From assembly GCA_902806565.1 (NCBI GenBank), contig CADCXA010000059.1:434001-498000 (forward strand): a stretch of DNA of 64,000 nucleotides, in the 5' to 3' direction. The notes under the pieces were generated by a model that ran no database searches, was not told the DNA's origin, and was given only the letters and a program-made list of their open reading frames with translations. The position numbers and the translations under genes are program-made. Of this stretch, positions 46,738 to 58,099 are shown piece after piece (position 1 is the stretch's first letter; each line of letters opens with the position of its first letter). The stretch comes from Hypoxylon rubiginosum. Its lineage: Eukaryota; Ascomycota; Sordariomycetes; Xylariales; Hypoxylaceae.

Positions 46738-48965
46738 TTATACAATGCTGATTTCCTGCACATCATTCTCCTTCTCCTTGAGGATTTCCAAACTTGCCTC
46801 GTCAGAAATACCATGGATATAGCATGCTCCAACATTGGCCAATTTCCCATCCACCTCCCGCAACAATACTGGCAAACGTAATCCATGAATCAAATACACT
46901 TTGTCTGTTGCCATCATACCTGGGGGTCCGACCCCTATGAGCCCGCTAGATGTGTGAAAAACTACCTGCCCAAACAAAGTTGCGGAAAGATAGGAATCCA
47001 ATTCCATATCAGGTTCGTCATATTTCTCAACATTGAACGCCCTCATCTCCCACATGTCTATCCACATCTTCCACATGTCCAAATTTGACTTAAGTATAGG
47101 TTGATATTGGCTTTGCCTTAATTCCTCCAACCTTGTTATAGCCACATGAGTTTGGATAAGCAGCTGTCTGAATAGAGTCGAAGTAGAAAATCTATCAATG
47201 AGATCCAGTAGGATGAAGTCGCTGTCTCCTCTCGAGTTCAAGACGTCAGCCTCAGGACCCCGGCTAATGTAAACAAGAGTTTTTATAAAATCTCGGAACT
47301 TATTACACTTATTAAGGTCCGGGTCGCTTAGAAGGTAAGCCTTGTTGTTTGTAAGATACTTTAATATGGTAAGCCATGACAGCCATACTCGGACTTCAAA
47401 ACAAGCCTGTTCATCAGTGGGACTAAGGCCTTCGGTGCAAACTTTGCTCACTTCGGAGTCTTGGACGCCGAAACAGGTGATCTCTTTGGTCCTTGACACT
47501 ATAGACCGGAAATGGGTTGGGTGTTCCTGTAAATCCACTGGTAGTTTTGGATAGTCCTTATATTTAACTAAGGCAAGCTGATCATTCAGAAACTCGAGGT
47601 CAGGCACCCAGGAGTGAAGGACCCTTTCATCCGATCGAGGATAATTGCCGATTCCCGAGAGTAGTAAGAGTGTCGTAGGTGGGATATTCAGGATTGGGTC
47701 TGTTGCCCAATCGACGTAGACGTCTTCCACGGCCTTCTCGTAATCTGGCGATATTTCCATCTTGAAAACGCCGAGCAATCCGTACACCTTGTCTCGAGCA
47801 TCCTTGCAACGACACATGCGGGTAATGGAAAGAAATCTAGCGATATCGAACCCGACGCCTTCTACCATTGGGGAGAGATTGGAATATTGATATTCAAAAC
47901 GAGGAATTTGGCGATATAGCCTATACCAAAGATCTGGGCTCATGATGCGCGGTGGCGTTTGATTCAATGGCTTTCTGTGCATATCATCCGCCCACGTGCA
48001 GTAATGTAGAAGTGAGACTAGAGGGAGACACTCGTCGTCGCTTATGAAAAGAACTCTTTCACAGCCTATCCACAACTCTTGAAATATCCATAAACGCTGG
48101 AAGTACTCCGAGTTTTCAAATTCTCGGAAAGCATCCCAATATTTGTTTCCTATACGGCCATTGCTATTATCCAAGACGCAGAGCTCCGGGTGTAGGTACA
48201 TCCAGCTTAAATCCGAATGGGACCGTAGGTCCGGGCTAAGTTCTCGGAGTCCTTTTAATGCTAGATTGATATTCTTTCCTCCAGAAGAGTCAATCCAAGA
48301 AAATACCCCTTCAGCCTTTCCATAGATGTCGCCCATTAGCTGGATCTGTTGACTCCTTTCTGACAAGTCGCCTTGATTAATGCAAAGAGCATCAACCCAC
48401 AAGAGAGTGGTCGCGAAACTAACAGAGAGACGTAATTCCTCATTGTAAAGCATTACGGTTTTGAAGCTTCCTGCGACATGCTCGTAGTAAGCTTCATCGT
48501 CATCATCTCTTGTGGATTTGTCGTATTCTTCAAACTCGTCGTCTGAATTTGTCTCGGAGGATGTGCCGTTTTTTGCTGGAACTACGTATTCAGAGACCAG
48601 GGAATATTTATTAAGGTGTAGTAACGCCGATGCTAGATTTGTGGTGATTGCTCGACGACGTCCATTTAGGTACCTAAGATATCCTTGGTGATACTCTCAT
48701 CGCCCCAAACATACGATAACGCAACGAAATCAATGTCATCGTCCAAGCTCACAGTCTCAATGGTGTATCCCAATGTGCTGCTTGTATATCGTGTACGCCA
48801 TGTAGGTCGGAGAAGTCGAATTTGACGTCTGGATGGGTCAAGACGCTCGTAGACTGGATCCCTATATGTCGTGATGCTCGAACTTTTAGTGTTTCTTTTT
48901 GCTCTCGGCGGCTTCGGGGACGATCCGGCTCTTCTGCGCTTGAGTGGATTGCTACTACTCGACAT
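46738..48965 (-). pseudogene. HET-domain (heterokaryon incompatibility) gene broken by an 8-bp insertion
   Basis: The N-terminal frame (from ATG 48965) carries the first HET motif, FVALSYVWGDES, then stops at TAA 48666-48668. The reading resumes two frames over and stays open to 46738, with the second HET block LLWVDALCINQGDLSERSQQ and IYGKAEGVFSWID. No GT-AG intron fits the gap. At the break sits the palindrome TTAGGTACCTAA. The extra GGTACCTA (8 bp) accounts exactly for the frame change, and no other stop occurs between the halves. HET proteins trigger cell death after fusion of unlike strains. This allele would make only a truncated protein of about 99 residues. Confidence 0.8.
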
Positions 48966-49962
48966 TGGGAGATTTAAAGATCCACAACTGAAAAATCAAA
49001 GGTTATAGCGATGCCTTAGTTTGCATAACGAGTCTACGCTTCTACCGGAGTAATTGGCACAGATAATATTGCGTAGTTTGAGAGTGACTCTTCATTGGAC
49101 TATAGACACGCATAGAATAAACTACCTACATATATCCCCTGAGATACGGAAAGGGACTTGAGGCACAGTGCATCGTGGCTTGGAAATATTGCTTCACTTC
49201 TACGCGCGCGCCTGTTGGAAAGCAGAATCTTAATGGCAATTCGTAGAATAGACTAAAGTAAGCAGACAGGCTGTGTATCGTGAGGCTTAGCAGTGTTTCA
49301 TCTGAAATGACCAGGAGTCTGGTGGCTGACATGTGTCGACTCTGGTTGGTGGCTTCATATGAGGCACTCACTTAGTCGACGCCACTTAGGAGTGAGGCCA
49401 ATATGCTTGTCAGGAACTTAGCCTTTACCACCTGTGTAGGGCCACGGACCTGGTGGTAACCTTTGGGGTCTAGATAGGAGGCCCCTTTGTGCTGACCTCC
49501 TGTATATACACGGGACTTGGTAAACCCTTAGGTTTATAACTGTTCGTGAGAAACACAGTATTAGCATCGCATCATCCGAGCCGCAAAGATCAGGGCAGTA
49601 AGTTACCCAGTTAGAAGACTGAAGTTGGGTATGACCAAAGGATTGAGACTAGTTCTCGAATCGTTTTCAACGCCATATTAATGTTCTTTTCCGCTAGGGA
49701 ATTAATCCAGGAACCGTCGCCTGGGCAGACTAGATCATGGATTCGGTACAACGGTGATGTGCTTACCACGCTAGAGCCGTATCTGGGTTATATGCAGTTT
49801 CTATATGCCCAGCATAAATCCCCATCCAGTAGATTGTCCTCAGCAAACGAGCAGAGAGATAGGGGTTCGGCGACATGTTCGAGAAACTCCTTATACTTGC
49901 CCGGCATGTTATACTCTCATATCCCGGCGTCTCCCTTATTTAAATCCCTACTTGGACAACGG
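48966..49962. other. Intergenic between the two HET genes
   Basis: About 1 kb with no supportable gene. It contains the HET pseudogene promoter and a region of CCACCTGTGTAGGGCCACGGACCTGGTGG-like partial symmetry near 49427-49455. A 96-codon plus-strand frame at 49681-49971 shows no domain. Confidence 0.45.
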
Positions 49963-52430
49963 TCACATTAACCAAAGCCTCGTTTCTAGAGAGTTCCTAA
50001 AATCTACATCCACGTCTGGACCAAACAATCTACCTACACCAACCCGCTCAAAGCAAGGATTATACCTCGGCCTGCCAGCAACCTGCTTAACAAACAGAAC
50101 TTCAAATACAGTATTATATCCCAAGAGACTTCCGTAGCCCCAACCCCCACGGACCTTAGTCAACCGGCCGAGAACTAAGGCGTAAACATCATCGTTATAA
50201 AGCCGAGGCCCGTCGCCCGGATCCCGGGAGCAAAGATCGGGATCCTCGAGAAACGCCCACCCCGTAATGACCCGCGGCGCTTGGGGTCGGGCTACGCTCC
50301 GCCAGCATTCCCTGCCGATGTCCGGCCTGTCATGGGCGGTCAGCGTCGCGGCGGCGTCGGCCTCCCGGCTCGTCTCAAAATACGATGCTTGCAGGTGGAC
50401 GGGCAGGAGCACGCCTGCTAGCGCCAGCGCTATGAACCGGTGTGCGTTGCCGTACTGCTCCGGCTCAGCGGGATACTCCGCCGGGCCCGTACTAGTACTG
50501 AAAATGCTGTTGACATGATCCGCGTCGAAATCCGGCCTGAGTTCTTCGTCGACGGGGATAGCCACCGCCTCTACCGCGCGGCAGACGTCCTCACGCGGCT
50601 CGTGCGCGGCAGCCCATTCTACGCGCATGCCGCCGAGCACGGCTGCGCCTTCGCTGTTGGTCGATACGCTTGCCAGGGACGCCCAGGACCACGTTGGGAG
50701 GCCGCGGGCTCGCTGTCGAGGGGTTTCGGGCTGGGTCGGCTCCCACTGGAGACCTCGCACTATGTCGTCGAGCCAGAGTCCACATACGTACGGAGCGGCG
50801 GGATTCTGATCAGAGACGCTGCCTCTCGCCGGCGTCAGTTCTGTTAACAGTGCGCCCTCCTCGCCGATTTGCGACGTATTGTCGTCCCATCTGCGCGTGT
50901 GCCTCCCCAGCGCCTGTCCGAACTCCGACGCCACACCCGAGAGCGCAACAAGCCGGTCTGCCTCGAGATGCGTGAGCGCCAACCCGGAATACGCCGTGAC
51001 AGCACGGCGCCAGCTCTCGAAGATGGCGTCGGGAGAGGACATATTGGGGCTGATGGAGTTCTTGAATGCGATGTTGACTAAATCCCCCGGACTTTCGCGC
51101 TCCGCCGAATCCCACTGCTGCTCCTGCGTGCTTCTCCTGTTACGCACGAGATCCCCCACGGCAGACTGCGGTGGTGACGCCGAACACACCATGATGACAC
51201 CCGCGGGGGTGAAGGCCACGGTGCGCGGGCTCAGCAGCCACTCTTGGTACACCCAGCCGCGGGTTAACAGCTCGCTGTGCTTGACATGTTGCTGGTACAC
51301 TCTGTTCAGCTCGGCGTCGTCCGTGCACTGGACGTAAAAGTAACCCCTTCGCACGCCCTGCCTGTCGCGGTACGGCAGGCGGCTTACCCGCGGTAGGTTC
51401 TCCGTAGCTATGTCGCTGAAGAGACCGCCCGTGGCAGGGTTCGTCGTTGTCGCGGACACCGTTATCCAGGCGTGCTGGTAGTACCCAGCCATCTTAACGG
51501 CCTCCCGGCCCCAGTCTCGCGCGTCGTCTTGGATGATGCAGAGGGAGTCAATCCAGACGAAGGGTATTCCGAGACGATGCGCTAACATGCATGTTTCGAC
51601 GAACAGCCTGGTCGGATTCTGGTCCCACGTCGAGCCAGTTCCGGTTCGCTGGAGGTAGTTGGCTCGCGTTGTTCGGCACGCGAATGTCTCGGGGGCCCAA
51701 CGGTGGCTCAGAATAATGTACCGGCCGAACTGACCGGTCGTGTCGCATAGCTGGAAGCCATACTGTTGGAGACTATCAATATAACTAACCTTGATGCAGC
51801 GGCTTGGAAGGGGAGCGTAGTCGGCATTAATGGCTCCACACCGGGATAGTGTCTGGTTGCATTCCTTGTGGGTGCCACAGCATTGATCGTGCCACGCCTG
51901 GATGGGTTTGGCAATGTGTAAAGTCAGCGCGTCCTGTACGACGAGCTTTCCAGTAATGTCACGAGCCGCTGGTGTGCCTGGATACCTCCGAGTCGTCTTC
52001 CTCAGTAGCAATTACAACATTTCCAGGCAAAAGACCATCACTCACCTGGATTAGCAGCGACGTTCATTCGTAATGAAATGTCCTGGATTTCTTCAAGGGA
52101 AGTAAATCCCGGCCTACGAAACGCCACAAAGGCATTCATCTTGACGACGCCCCATCTATCGCCGCCCTCAAGATCAACTGTAGTCGTATCTGTCTCGAGA
52201 CTAAGTTGAACCCATGGTGGCCGAGAAATTTGCCGTGCAAGCCACGAGAGTTCCTCGGGGTGGAGGCTGACTCGGGACTCCACGAGTCTCAGGTGATCGA
52301 GAAGGAGGCTGCAAAAAGAGCAACCGCTTTGGGCGGAGTGAGCTACGGCGGATAGGGGAAACCCGCGATAGGGAAAGGTGTCCGACCTGAAAGCCTGGAT
52401 ATCAAAACTCTCGCATCTTGCGCACAGCAT
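49963..52430 (-). CDS. HET-domain protein, intact
   Basis: Exon 1 is 52430-52046 and exon 2 is 51977-49963, joined across a 68-bp intron (GTGAGT to CCAG), giving 799 residues. Exon 1 holds a Cys-rich N-terminal segment (MLCARCESFD; CSFCSLLLDHL) typical of large HET proteins. The HET domain has YIILSHRWAPET, FVWIDSLCIIQDDARDWGRE and LLTRGWVYQEWLLSPRTVAF in order. The C-terminal 350 residues are variable; no NACHT or WD40 repeats are visible. Likely a nonself-recognition or cell-death effector after hyphal fusion, by family. Divergent from the membrane-protein gene at 52681. Confidence 0.92.
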
Positions 52431-52680
52431 CTTGGTGTGAAGTATTCTCCTTTGGGAATACGTTGAGGCAGTGATGATTCAAGTCCTGAATAGCACATAC
52501 TTACCTAAATCAGGCCCCCCCTGGCTGGAGAAGACCCCGCTTGCCCTCCTATTTGGCCCCCAACTTCGCAGTCTGATCTGTTACAATTTGCACCCTTACC
52601 ACGTGATATATGCACCTATATCAGACTGGACACCTGTTCCCATATCTGAAAGAATCACACTGCTTAAAAAATCAGCCAAA

Positions 52681-53550
52681 ATGGCCTCAAAATGGGTTCT
52701 TGAAGCATGGCGCCGAGGCCTGCTCTTCTGGCTTACCTACCCCTTACTGTTTGCCCTGATTGCCATCAACATAACATTATTTCCAGTCATGCTCCTATCC
52801 GTAAACCCATGGCTTCCCGAGGAGGACCTCTCAGAAGACCAGTTTTTAAGACGTCCGCCAGAGCATGTGTATGAGAGGGGCCGGCGGTTGGCTATTCTCA
52901 ATTCCCGCTTGCACCAACCCGGGCCAGCCTACTGGCCCGGACCCGCAATCCTAGCACTATACGTCGTTGCCGTGGTTCTCCATCTAGTCCGCCTTGGGCG
53001 TGCCTTTCTGCTGTATGACCGCAACGTCAATGACATACGTAGGAAAGCACCCGGCATCATGGCATCGACCATCATTGGTGTTATTCCTGTATCAGTGGCC
53101 CTGGCCCTTAGGAATACCCTGATAGATTTCGTTCCCTTCAACGCCGAAGCCGTGGTCGCCGCCGCTCCGTCATCAAGTCTCGACCTCCCGGATTCACTTA
53201 GCCCAGACGACGCTCTTGCTGCCTATGCAGATTGGGCGCGGTTCACGAAAGTATGCGGTATCGTGTGGCTCTGCGCGGCTATTCTAGACGTGGTCATCCA
53301 TGGTGTACTCACAGGATTCTTATATGCGCTTTTGCCGCTGCAGTACGAGCCCGTGGTTGTGGCCATGAAAAAGAGCGCCGGTGAAGAGGATTATCCTGCA
53401 GCCGCTGCTACGCGGGATATAACAGAGCCCGGTCCCTTGGAGTTGCTTTTCCAGGCACACGAGACGCAGCGGGGAGCATCTAATATGGCTCGGCAGAGGG
53501 AACTCTCTTCGGTTAGCTTTTCATTTTCCTACTCCCAAGAATGTAGCTGA
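52681..53550 (+). CDS. Unknown four-span membrane protein
   Basis: Single exon, 289 residues from the ATG at 52681 (context AAAATGGCC). An in-frame ATG at 52471 would add 70 residues that look like untranslated leader. Hydrophobic segments lie at about residues 12-38, 90-112, 125-145 and 195-225, with a charged loop after the first (EEDLSEDQF) and a hydrophilic C-terminus. I recognise no family. It lies 250 bp from the HET gene start, on the opposite strand, and immediately upstream of a second unknown membrane protein. Confidence 0.7.
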   Translation: MASKWVLEAWRRGLLFWLTYPLLFALIAINITLFPVMLLSVNPWLPEEDLSEDQFLRRPPEHVYERGRRLAILNSRLHQPGPAYWPGPAILALYVVAVVLHLVRLGRAFLLYDRNVNDIRRKAPGIMASTIIGVIPVSVALALRNTLIDFVPFNAEAVVAAAPSSSLDLPDSLSPDDALAAYADWARFTKVCGIVWLCAAILDVVIHGVLTGFLYALLPLQYEPVVVAMKKSAGEEDYPAAAATRDITEPGPLELLFQAHETQRGASNMARQRELSSVSFSFSYSQECS

Positions 53551-53648
53551 CTATCTGTGGTTGGATACGCATTCTTCCTTTGCCGAAATCCTAGCTGCCT
53601 ATTGTCAACACTGTAGAACTGGTCCGAAAGTATTCTATCGCTAACAAC

Positions 53649-54439
53649 ATGGACACACAGGCGCCCCGCATGATAGCTGAAATACGAAGAGAACTCGAAT
53701 ATAGCGACTCATATAGGGTACGTCATGCTCTGGCACCCCTGATGTCTGTCTTGAGAATTAGTAATGCTGATCACGCGAGCAGCGCGCTCTAGTACGACAA
53801 GAACAATACTATGAGCAGTCCGTCCGATATTGGACGATTCAAAGATCAAAAGACGATTATCTGTACTTGGTCACTCTTCTTCTCCCATGCTGTGCGATGC
53901 TGGTGCTAGTATATGTTGATGCTGTGAACATGTTCATTATGTTTATCGGTAGTCTGTGCCAAGTTGACGGGTGAGTCCTCCTGGATCCTCAAACATACCC
54001 CTAATCTGGCCCACCGCACACTCCAGCTAACATTCGCAGCCGCTCTGCCGGAATGTGCTCTATCAGTGTCCTGAGCCCGTGGCCCATATCACTCTGGGCC
54101 ATTTTCCCCATCTTACTCGGCCGAACCAGATGTTCGCTTGAGAAGAGGGTGTTTGGGCACGTGCGATTAAATGTTCTCTTTCTGGCCTTTTACCTCCTAT
54201 GGGCTACCTTGCCTATCACCAATGCATCGTTAGCTGTGGTAAATATAGCTAACAGGCGCCTGGATATTGACGACGCCTTTCCTTTCTGGGTCGCCTTGGT
54301 TAAGTTAAGCATCGTAGCGGTTATATTGTTTCTGGTTCCAGTATTAATATCCTTCCTCTTTCCCGGCATCTTCGGCCGGACAGGCGCCGCATTGAAGAAA
54401 TGGCTTTCGTGGAGGAGACGTCTTTATGACTTTTTATAA
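53649..54439 (+). CDS. Unknown small multi-span membrane protein
   Basis: Three exons: 53649-53717, about 53783-53970 and 54040-54439. Introns are about 65 and 69 bp; the second has donor GTGAGT, branch GCTAAC and acceptor GCAG. The first acceptor could lie 3 bp earlier. Joined length is 218 residues. The charged N-terminus is followed by about four hydrophobic segments (YLVTLLLPCCAMLVLVYVDA; the segment around LWAIFPILL; VLFLAFYLLWATLPI; and VALVKLSIVAVILFLVPVLI). It starts 100 bp after the preceding membrane gene, in the same direction. I recognise no family. Confidence 0.65.
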
Positions 54440-54985
54440 ACTTGGCTATTAATATTATTAAATATCAGCAACACCTGCATGTACGGGACAGATATACGTT
54501 ACTGACGATACACGTGCTGTCGGGATCTCAAGTGCGATAATTTCAGGGGCCTCAGACTAATTTAAAGAGCCGGGCGTCCCATGCTGTAAGCGCCCGTAGG
54601 CCTGTTCTCCGTTTTGTAGTGGGGCCGGACATCCGTTTTTTTTTAATAAACGGAGCCGTCGAGGACCCGAATCATTTAGTGTAGATATCAATTAACAAGG
54701 TCCGATATAAGGGAAACCCAACTCCTTGATCTCGGTACGTTCATATAGCATTGTGTAACGAGACACCCCGCATCGTCATATGTTTACCTATTCGACGGCG
54801 AGAGGGCACTGCCGCAATTTCTTCACCGAGCAGCCCGTTCGCGAAGCCGGTGTGTAAGTAACGTCTCGAGTTTGATAAGTAGGCCTGTTATCGGCTGTGT
54901 TCGTTGGGGAGAAGTTTACTTTTCACATGCGCTGAAACTGGTGGACAGTCGACGAAATATTTATTGAGTACCTACCTAGGTACGC
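54440..54985. other. Intergenic, no gene seen
   Basis: About 550 bp. It contains an 8-base T run at about 54636 and ends with the palindrome-containing CCTACCTAGGTACG that abuts the methyltransferase relic. Confidence 0.4.
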
Positions 54986-55276
54986 TTCCACAATTGGTCA
55001 GATAAATATGCGGTGCGCATGCTGCAGGCGCTGATCTCGGTGCTGAAACCGGGGGCACGCGTTGTGCTCAGCGACGTTGTAGTGCCGAGCCAAGAGCACA
55101 TGCCTCCGGGCTTGGCGCTAGGGGTGCGACGATGCTGTTTAATGCAGGAGATCGCGAGATCACCGATTGGGCACCTATTCGAGCCGCTAGCTCGGGGTTT
55201 CACTTTGATGGTGGAAAACAACCGCTGGATTCGGGGTTATGGGTGTTGGTGGCCACGTGGAACGGTGTCCAGCTGA
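54986..55276 (+). pseudogene. O-methyltransferase C-terminal fragment
   Basis: A 96-codon frame begins with FHNWSDKYAVRMLQALISVL and continues KPGARVVLSDVVVP, the typical motif of SAM-dependent O-methyltransferases just before the C-terminus. No upstream part is present: the homology starts abruptly beside a TAGGTACG motif. The expected catalytic His region is at the very edge and the tail after about residue 45 looks degenerate. I call it a relic of a larger gene, perhaps from a lost metabolite cluster. Confidence 0.65.
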
Positions 55277-55556
55277 TGATATGCTTTCTGTAATCAATTA
55301 TATATGCGCTAGAGAGTGGAGGGAGGCTTCAGCGATGCGAGACAGGTCTAAGATACGGTAGGTTAAATTGTGGCTTAAGACTTCTATTGGGAGCCATAGC
55401 ACGAAAGTACCTAGGCAGTGCACTGGATGGCTTAGCTGGTGAACCAATCGTCTCTTGAGGTATGCCAATGCTGAATATAGCTCCCTCAACAAACAGGATA
55501 TCATTTCGTTGTGTTATGATAAATACAAGTCTGTTTTACCGTCCATTTTGCCACAT
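55277..55556. other. Intergenic, no gene seen
   Basis: Short spacer between the methyltransferase relic and the hydrolase 3' end. It contains a GTACCTAGG motif near 55407. Confidence 0.4.
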
Positions 55557-56696
55557 CTACAGTACAGAAAGCTTGGAGCCCCAGAACGAAAGAATTGTTT
55601 GAGTGATCTTCTCACTGTTTGGATACGGGAATCCATGCCCTCCTGGTAGGTATTCGACCTGCAAATGACCAGGTGGTAACAGCTTCAGGATATCCTCAGT
55701 GGTCTCCGTTCCTACCACGACGCCATCGTCTCGGCCAAAGAAAACGAGTAGCTTGGAATTATGCAGGGCACTATCGGGTCGTGTCCGACCGGCAATAATA
55801 TCGCACACCTTCCCCCACAGATCCTCCCTATTCCGTAGCGGGCCGTACCGGACAGTGTCCTGGAACGAATGGACATGACCTTGGTGATGATCGAACTGCC
55901 ACTGGAGGATTCCTCCCATGTCAAAGGTTTTCTCCACGCGAGAAGGCCCCGTTTCTGGCGGAATCACTCGCTTCTCGTCTAGTTGGATGTCTAAAGCCGG
56001 GCCAGACGGAGCCACTTCAAGGATCTGTCGAACTTTCTCGCGAAGCGCTTCCTGCGACGGGGCAAGTTCGGGCTGATGCATGAGTTCGTCTTCGTAGCCA
56101 TCCGGTAGTGTGCGAATGAGACCTGCCGGACCGAGGAGTGCCAACGATCGGATTGATTCGGGGAACGCACCAGCAAATGCCAAGGAGATCGGGCAGCCCA
56201 GGGAAAATGCGACGATGGAGAAGCCGTTGCCATTTCCCACCCAAGATAGCGGCGATGACACGAGGGCCAACAATATCTGGGTTGCGAACAGACGAACATC
56301 GTGCCTGCAGCCGAGTGGTGTGTCGCTGTATCCTCGACCCCAGAGATCTAGTTGACGAGTCCGCTGAGTCAGTCTCACACTTGATCTTCATTGTCGGCCG
56401 AGACCGCGGTTTCGGCTGCGCCGCTTACCAAAAAGCATCACTCGATATCCCGCATCCACAAGTCCTTGGGCAATCTTAGAGAAGACCAAGCAAGGAGTGG
56501 CATCTCCGTGAACGAACAAGACCTTCTCTCCGTTCGCTGGTCCCCATTCATAGACTCGCATCGAGCCATAAAATGTCTCCACATCGCGAGCACCTGGAAG
56601 GGCATTAGGCGGATACGCCATCACAGCAGCCTCTTCGGCCGAGATGAAGGGTATCAGTGTCGCCTGTGGCGATGGAATCTTATCAGACAGAGCCAT
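55557..56696 (-). CDS. Alpha/beta hydrolase
   Basis: Exon 1 is 56696-56429 and exon 2 is 56347-55557; the 81-bp intron has donor GTAAGC, branch CTGAC and acceptor CTAG. Joined length is 352 residues. The oxyanion loop HGDATP is followed by DLWGRGYSDTP across the exon junction. The nucleophile elbow AFSLG has Ser 138; an Ala replaces the first Gly of GxSxG. The acid is Asp 296 or 297 (FFGRDDG) and the catalytic His is His 327 (PGGHGFP). The fold and order match the esterase/epoxide-hydrolase-like group. The substrate is unknown. The ATG at 56696 fits the fold start; an in-frame ATG at 56855 has no support. Confidence 0.9.
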
Positions 56697-57163
56697 TGTG
56701 TGATGATATTCGTTGTAGGGAAGTTTAGGTAGGTAGTCGTTTAGACTACAAGATGCGAGTGAAAGTGAACGTTCCTCCCTTTGAGCGCGGTCGGCGTAAA
56801 ATATACACAGCGAAGTGTTACACAGCAGACCGACCATATGACCAAACCCCGCCAACCGTTTTTTATGTACCGTATTTTACTAGTATTGGTCTGGCATTTT
56901 TATAAATTATTTATTTTCTTAATATTTTTATTCATTAAAACGCAGCCCCTGAACGGCAGGGGGGGCGACAGCCAGTGCTAATACGCATAGAAAATGCACG
57001 AACAACACCAGTGCGATTTCCCATGTTAAAATGTAGAGCCCGTCTAACATATAAGGCGGGGAAATCTTCTAGGTAAGTTACAATGGTAATCCTATTTTTC
57101 ACTTTGATCATCGCCTCTCTAGTCTTGAATATCTACCCAACTTGTTTAGCTGATTTCCGAGCA
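56697..57163. promoter_or_regulatory. Divergent promoter of hydrolase and GFA genes
   Basis: About 470 bp between two divergent genes, with an A/T-rich centre (56868-56940). It includes the possible 27-codon N-terminal extension of the GFA gene at 57083-57163. Confidence 0.45.
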
Positions 57164-57748
57164 ATGGATCCTACTCCAAAGCCATTCTCTGACGGTCCAT
57201 TGCCCATCCTATTGCGTGGTTCCTGTCTATGTGGCATGGTCCATCTGGAAAGCAAGATGCTACCCGAATCAGTCACCATCTGCCATTGTCGAGAATGTCG
57301 CAAGGCTGCCGCAAATCCCTTCTTGACATTCGGTCTGTTCCACAACGACTACATTCAATGGTATATCGCTAGTTCCTCTGGGGCGAAGCCGTTGCTCGGT
57401 GACCTGACAGACGGCATCAAGCTGACCTACTACTCCGATATCGCGATACGCGGTTGGTGTCCTCGTTGTGGCACGCCCCTTTTCATGAAATACCACTGCC
57501 GACCAGACGGGACTAGCATTGCCATGGGTCTGGTTGATGACGAGCATTTAGTTGGCTCGATTCCAGCAGTCAAGGAGCACATCTTTCTGGGAGATAAAGC
57601 CGTCTGGTGGAATGTACCGTCGGACGACGGAACTGCTCGACACGACAGCTTCAACGAACCTTTTACCCGTCGACTTCAGGACTGGTCAGCTAAGGGCCGC
57701 CCACAGAGATTGGATATCCCTCCTCCCCCTTCCAAGTTCAAACTTTAA
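57164..57748 (+). CDS. GFA-domain zinc protein (glutathione-dependent formaldehyde-activating type)
   Basis: 194 residues from the ATG at 57164, no intron. The GFA/CENP-V fold is shown by its zinc-binding cysteines: CLC at 21-23, CHCRECR at 40-46 and WCPRCGTP about 60 residues later. The family includes bacterial Gfa, which was proposed to speed S-hydroxymethylglutathione formation, but most fungal members have no proven reaction. The C-terminus is Pro-rich. An upstream in-frame ATG at 57083 would add a hydrophobic 27-residue leader. Divergent from the alpha/beta hydrolase; a shared pathway is possible but unproven. Confidence 0.88.
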   Translation: MDPTPKPFSDGPLPILLRGSCLCGMVHLESKMLPESVTICHCRECRKAAANPFLTFGLFHNDYIQWYIASSSGAKPLLGDLTDGIKLTYYSDIAIRGWCPRCGTPLFMKYHCRPDGTSIAMGLVDDEHLVGSIPAVKEHIFLGDKAVWWNVPSDDGTARHDSFNEPFTRRLQDWSAKGRPQRLDIPPPPSKFKL

Positions 57749-58099
57749 GTTCGGGGTGAAGCCGTCGATATTGGAAGCTTTCTGTTAGTTGGAGATATGT
57801 GGGAAATTGATTGCGGTCGAGGTACTGGGTCTGCTTTCGTTTCCTTCCAGAGTGAACCTTTGGCTTAGTTAGACACCTCTCTATGTATTGATATGTGGCA
57901 ATGGCAAAAATCCATGTATGTTAGCAATATGAGATCACAGCTTCTTGCATTATTTGAGCGAATATTTAAACAGTCCGCCACAGATCTCGACAGACAAGAC
58001 TGATGTTGAAACTCTTCAGTCATCGTAGGAATCGCAGGGGACTTTATTTACAGTGTTCCTCATGAGTTCATCGTCCGTAACCCCCTTCCAAGACTTCTT
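57749..58099. other. Convergent intergenic region, no gene seen
   Basis: About 350 bp between the GFA and permease stop codons, probably both 3' UTRs. Confidence 0.45.

Noticed and set aside
48600..48700. Intron as explanation of the HET gene frame change
   Set aside because: The donor-like GGTACC has no acceptor or branch point within reach that keeps the conserved sequence on both sides.
49681..49971. 96-codon plus-strand frame upstream of the second HET gene 3' end
   Set aside because: No domain and no splice pattern; overlaps the end of a well-supported gene.
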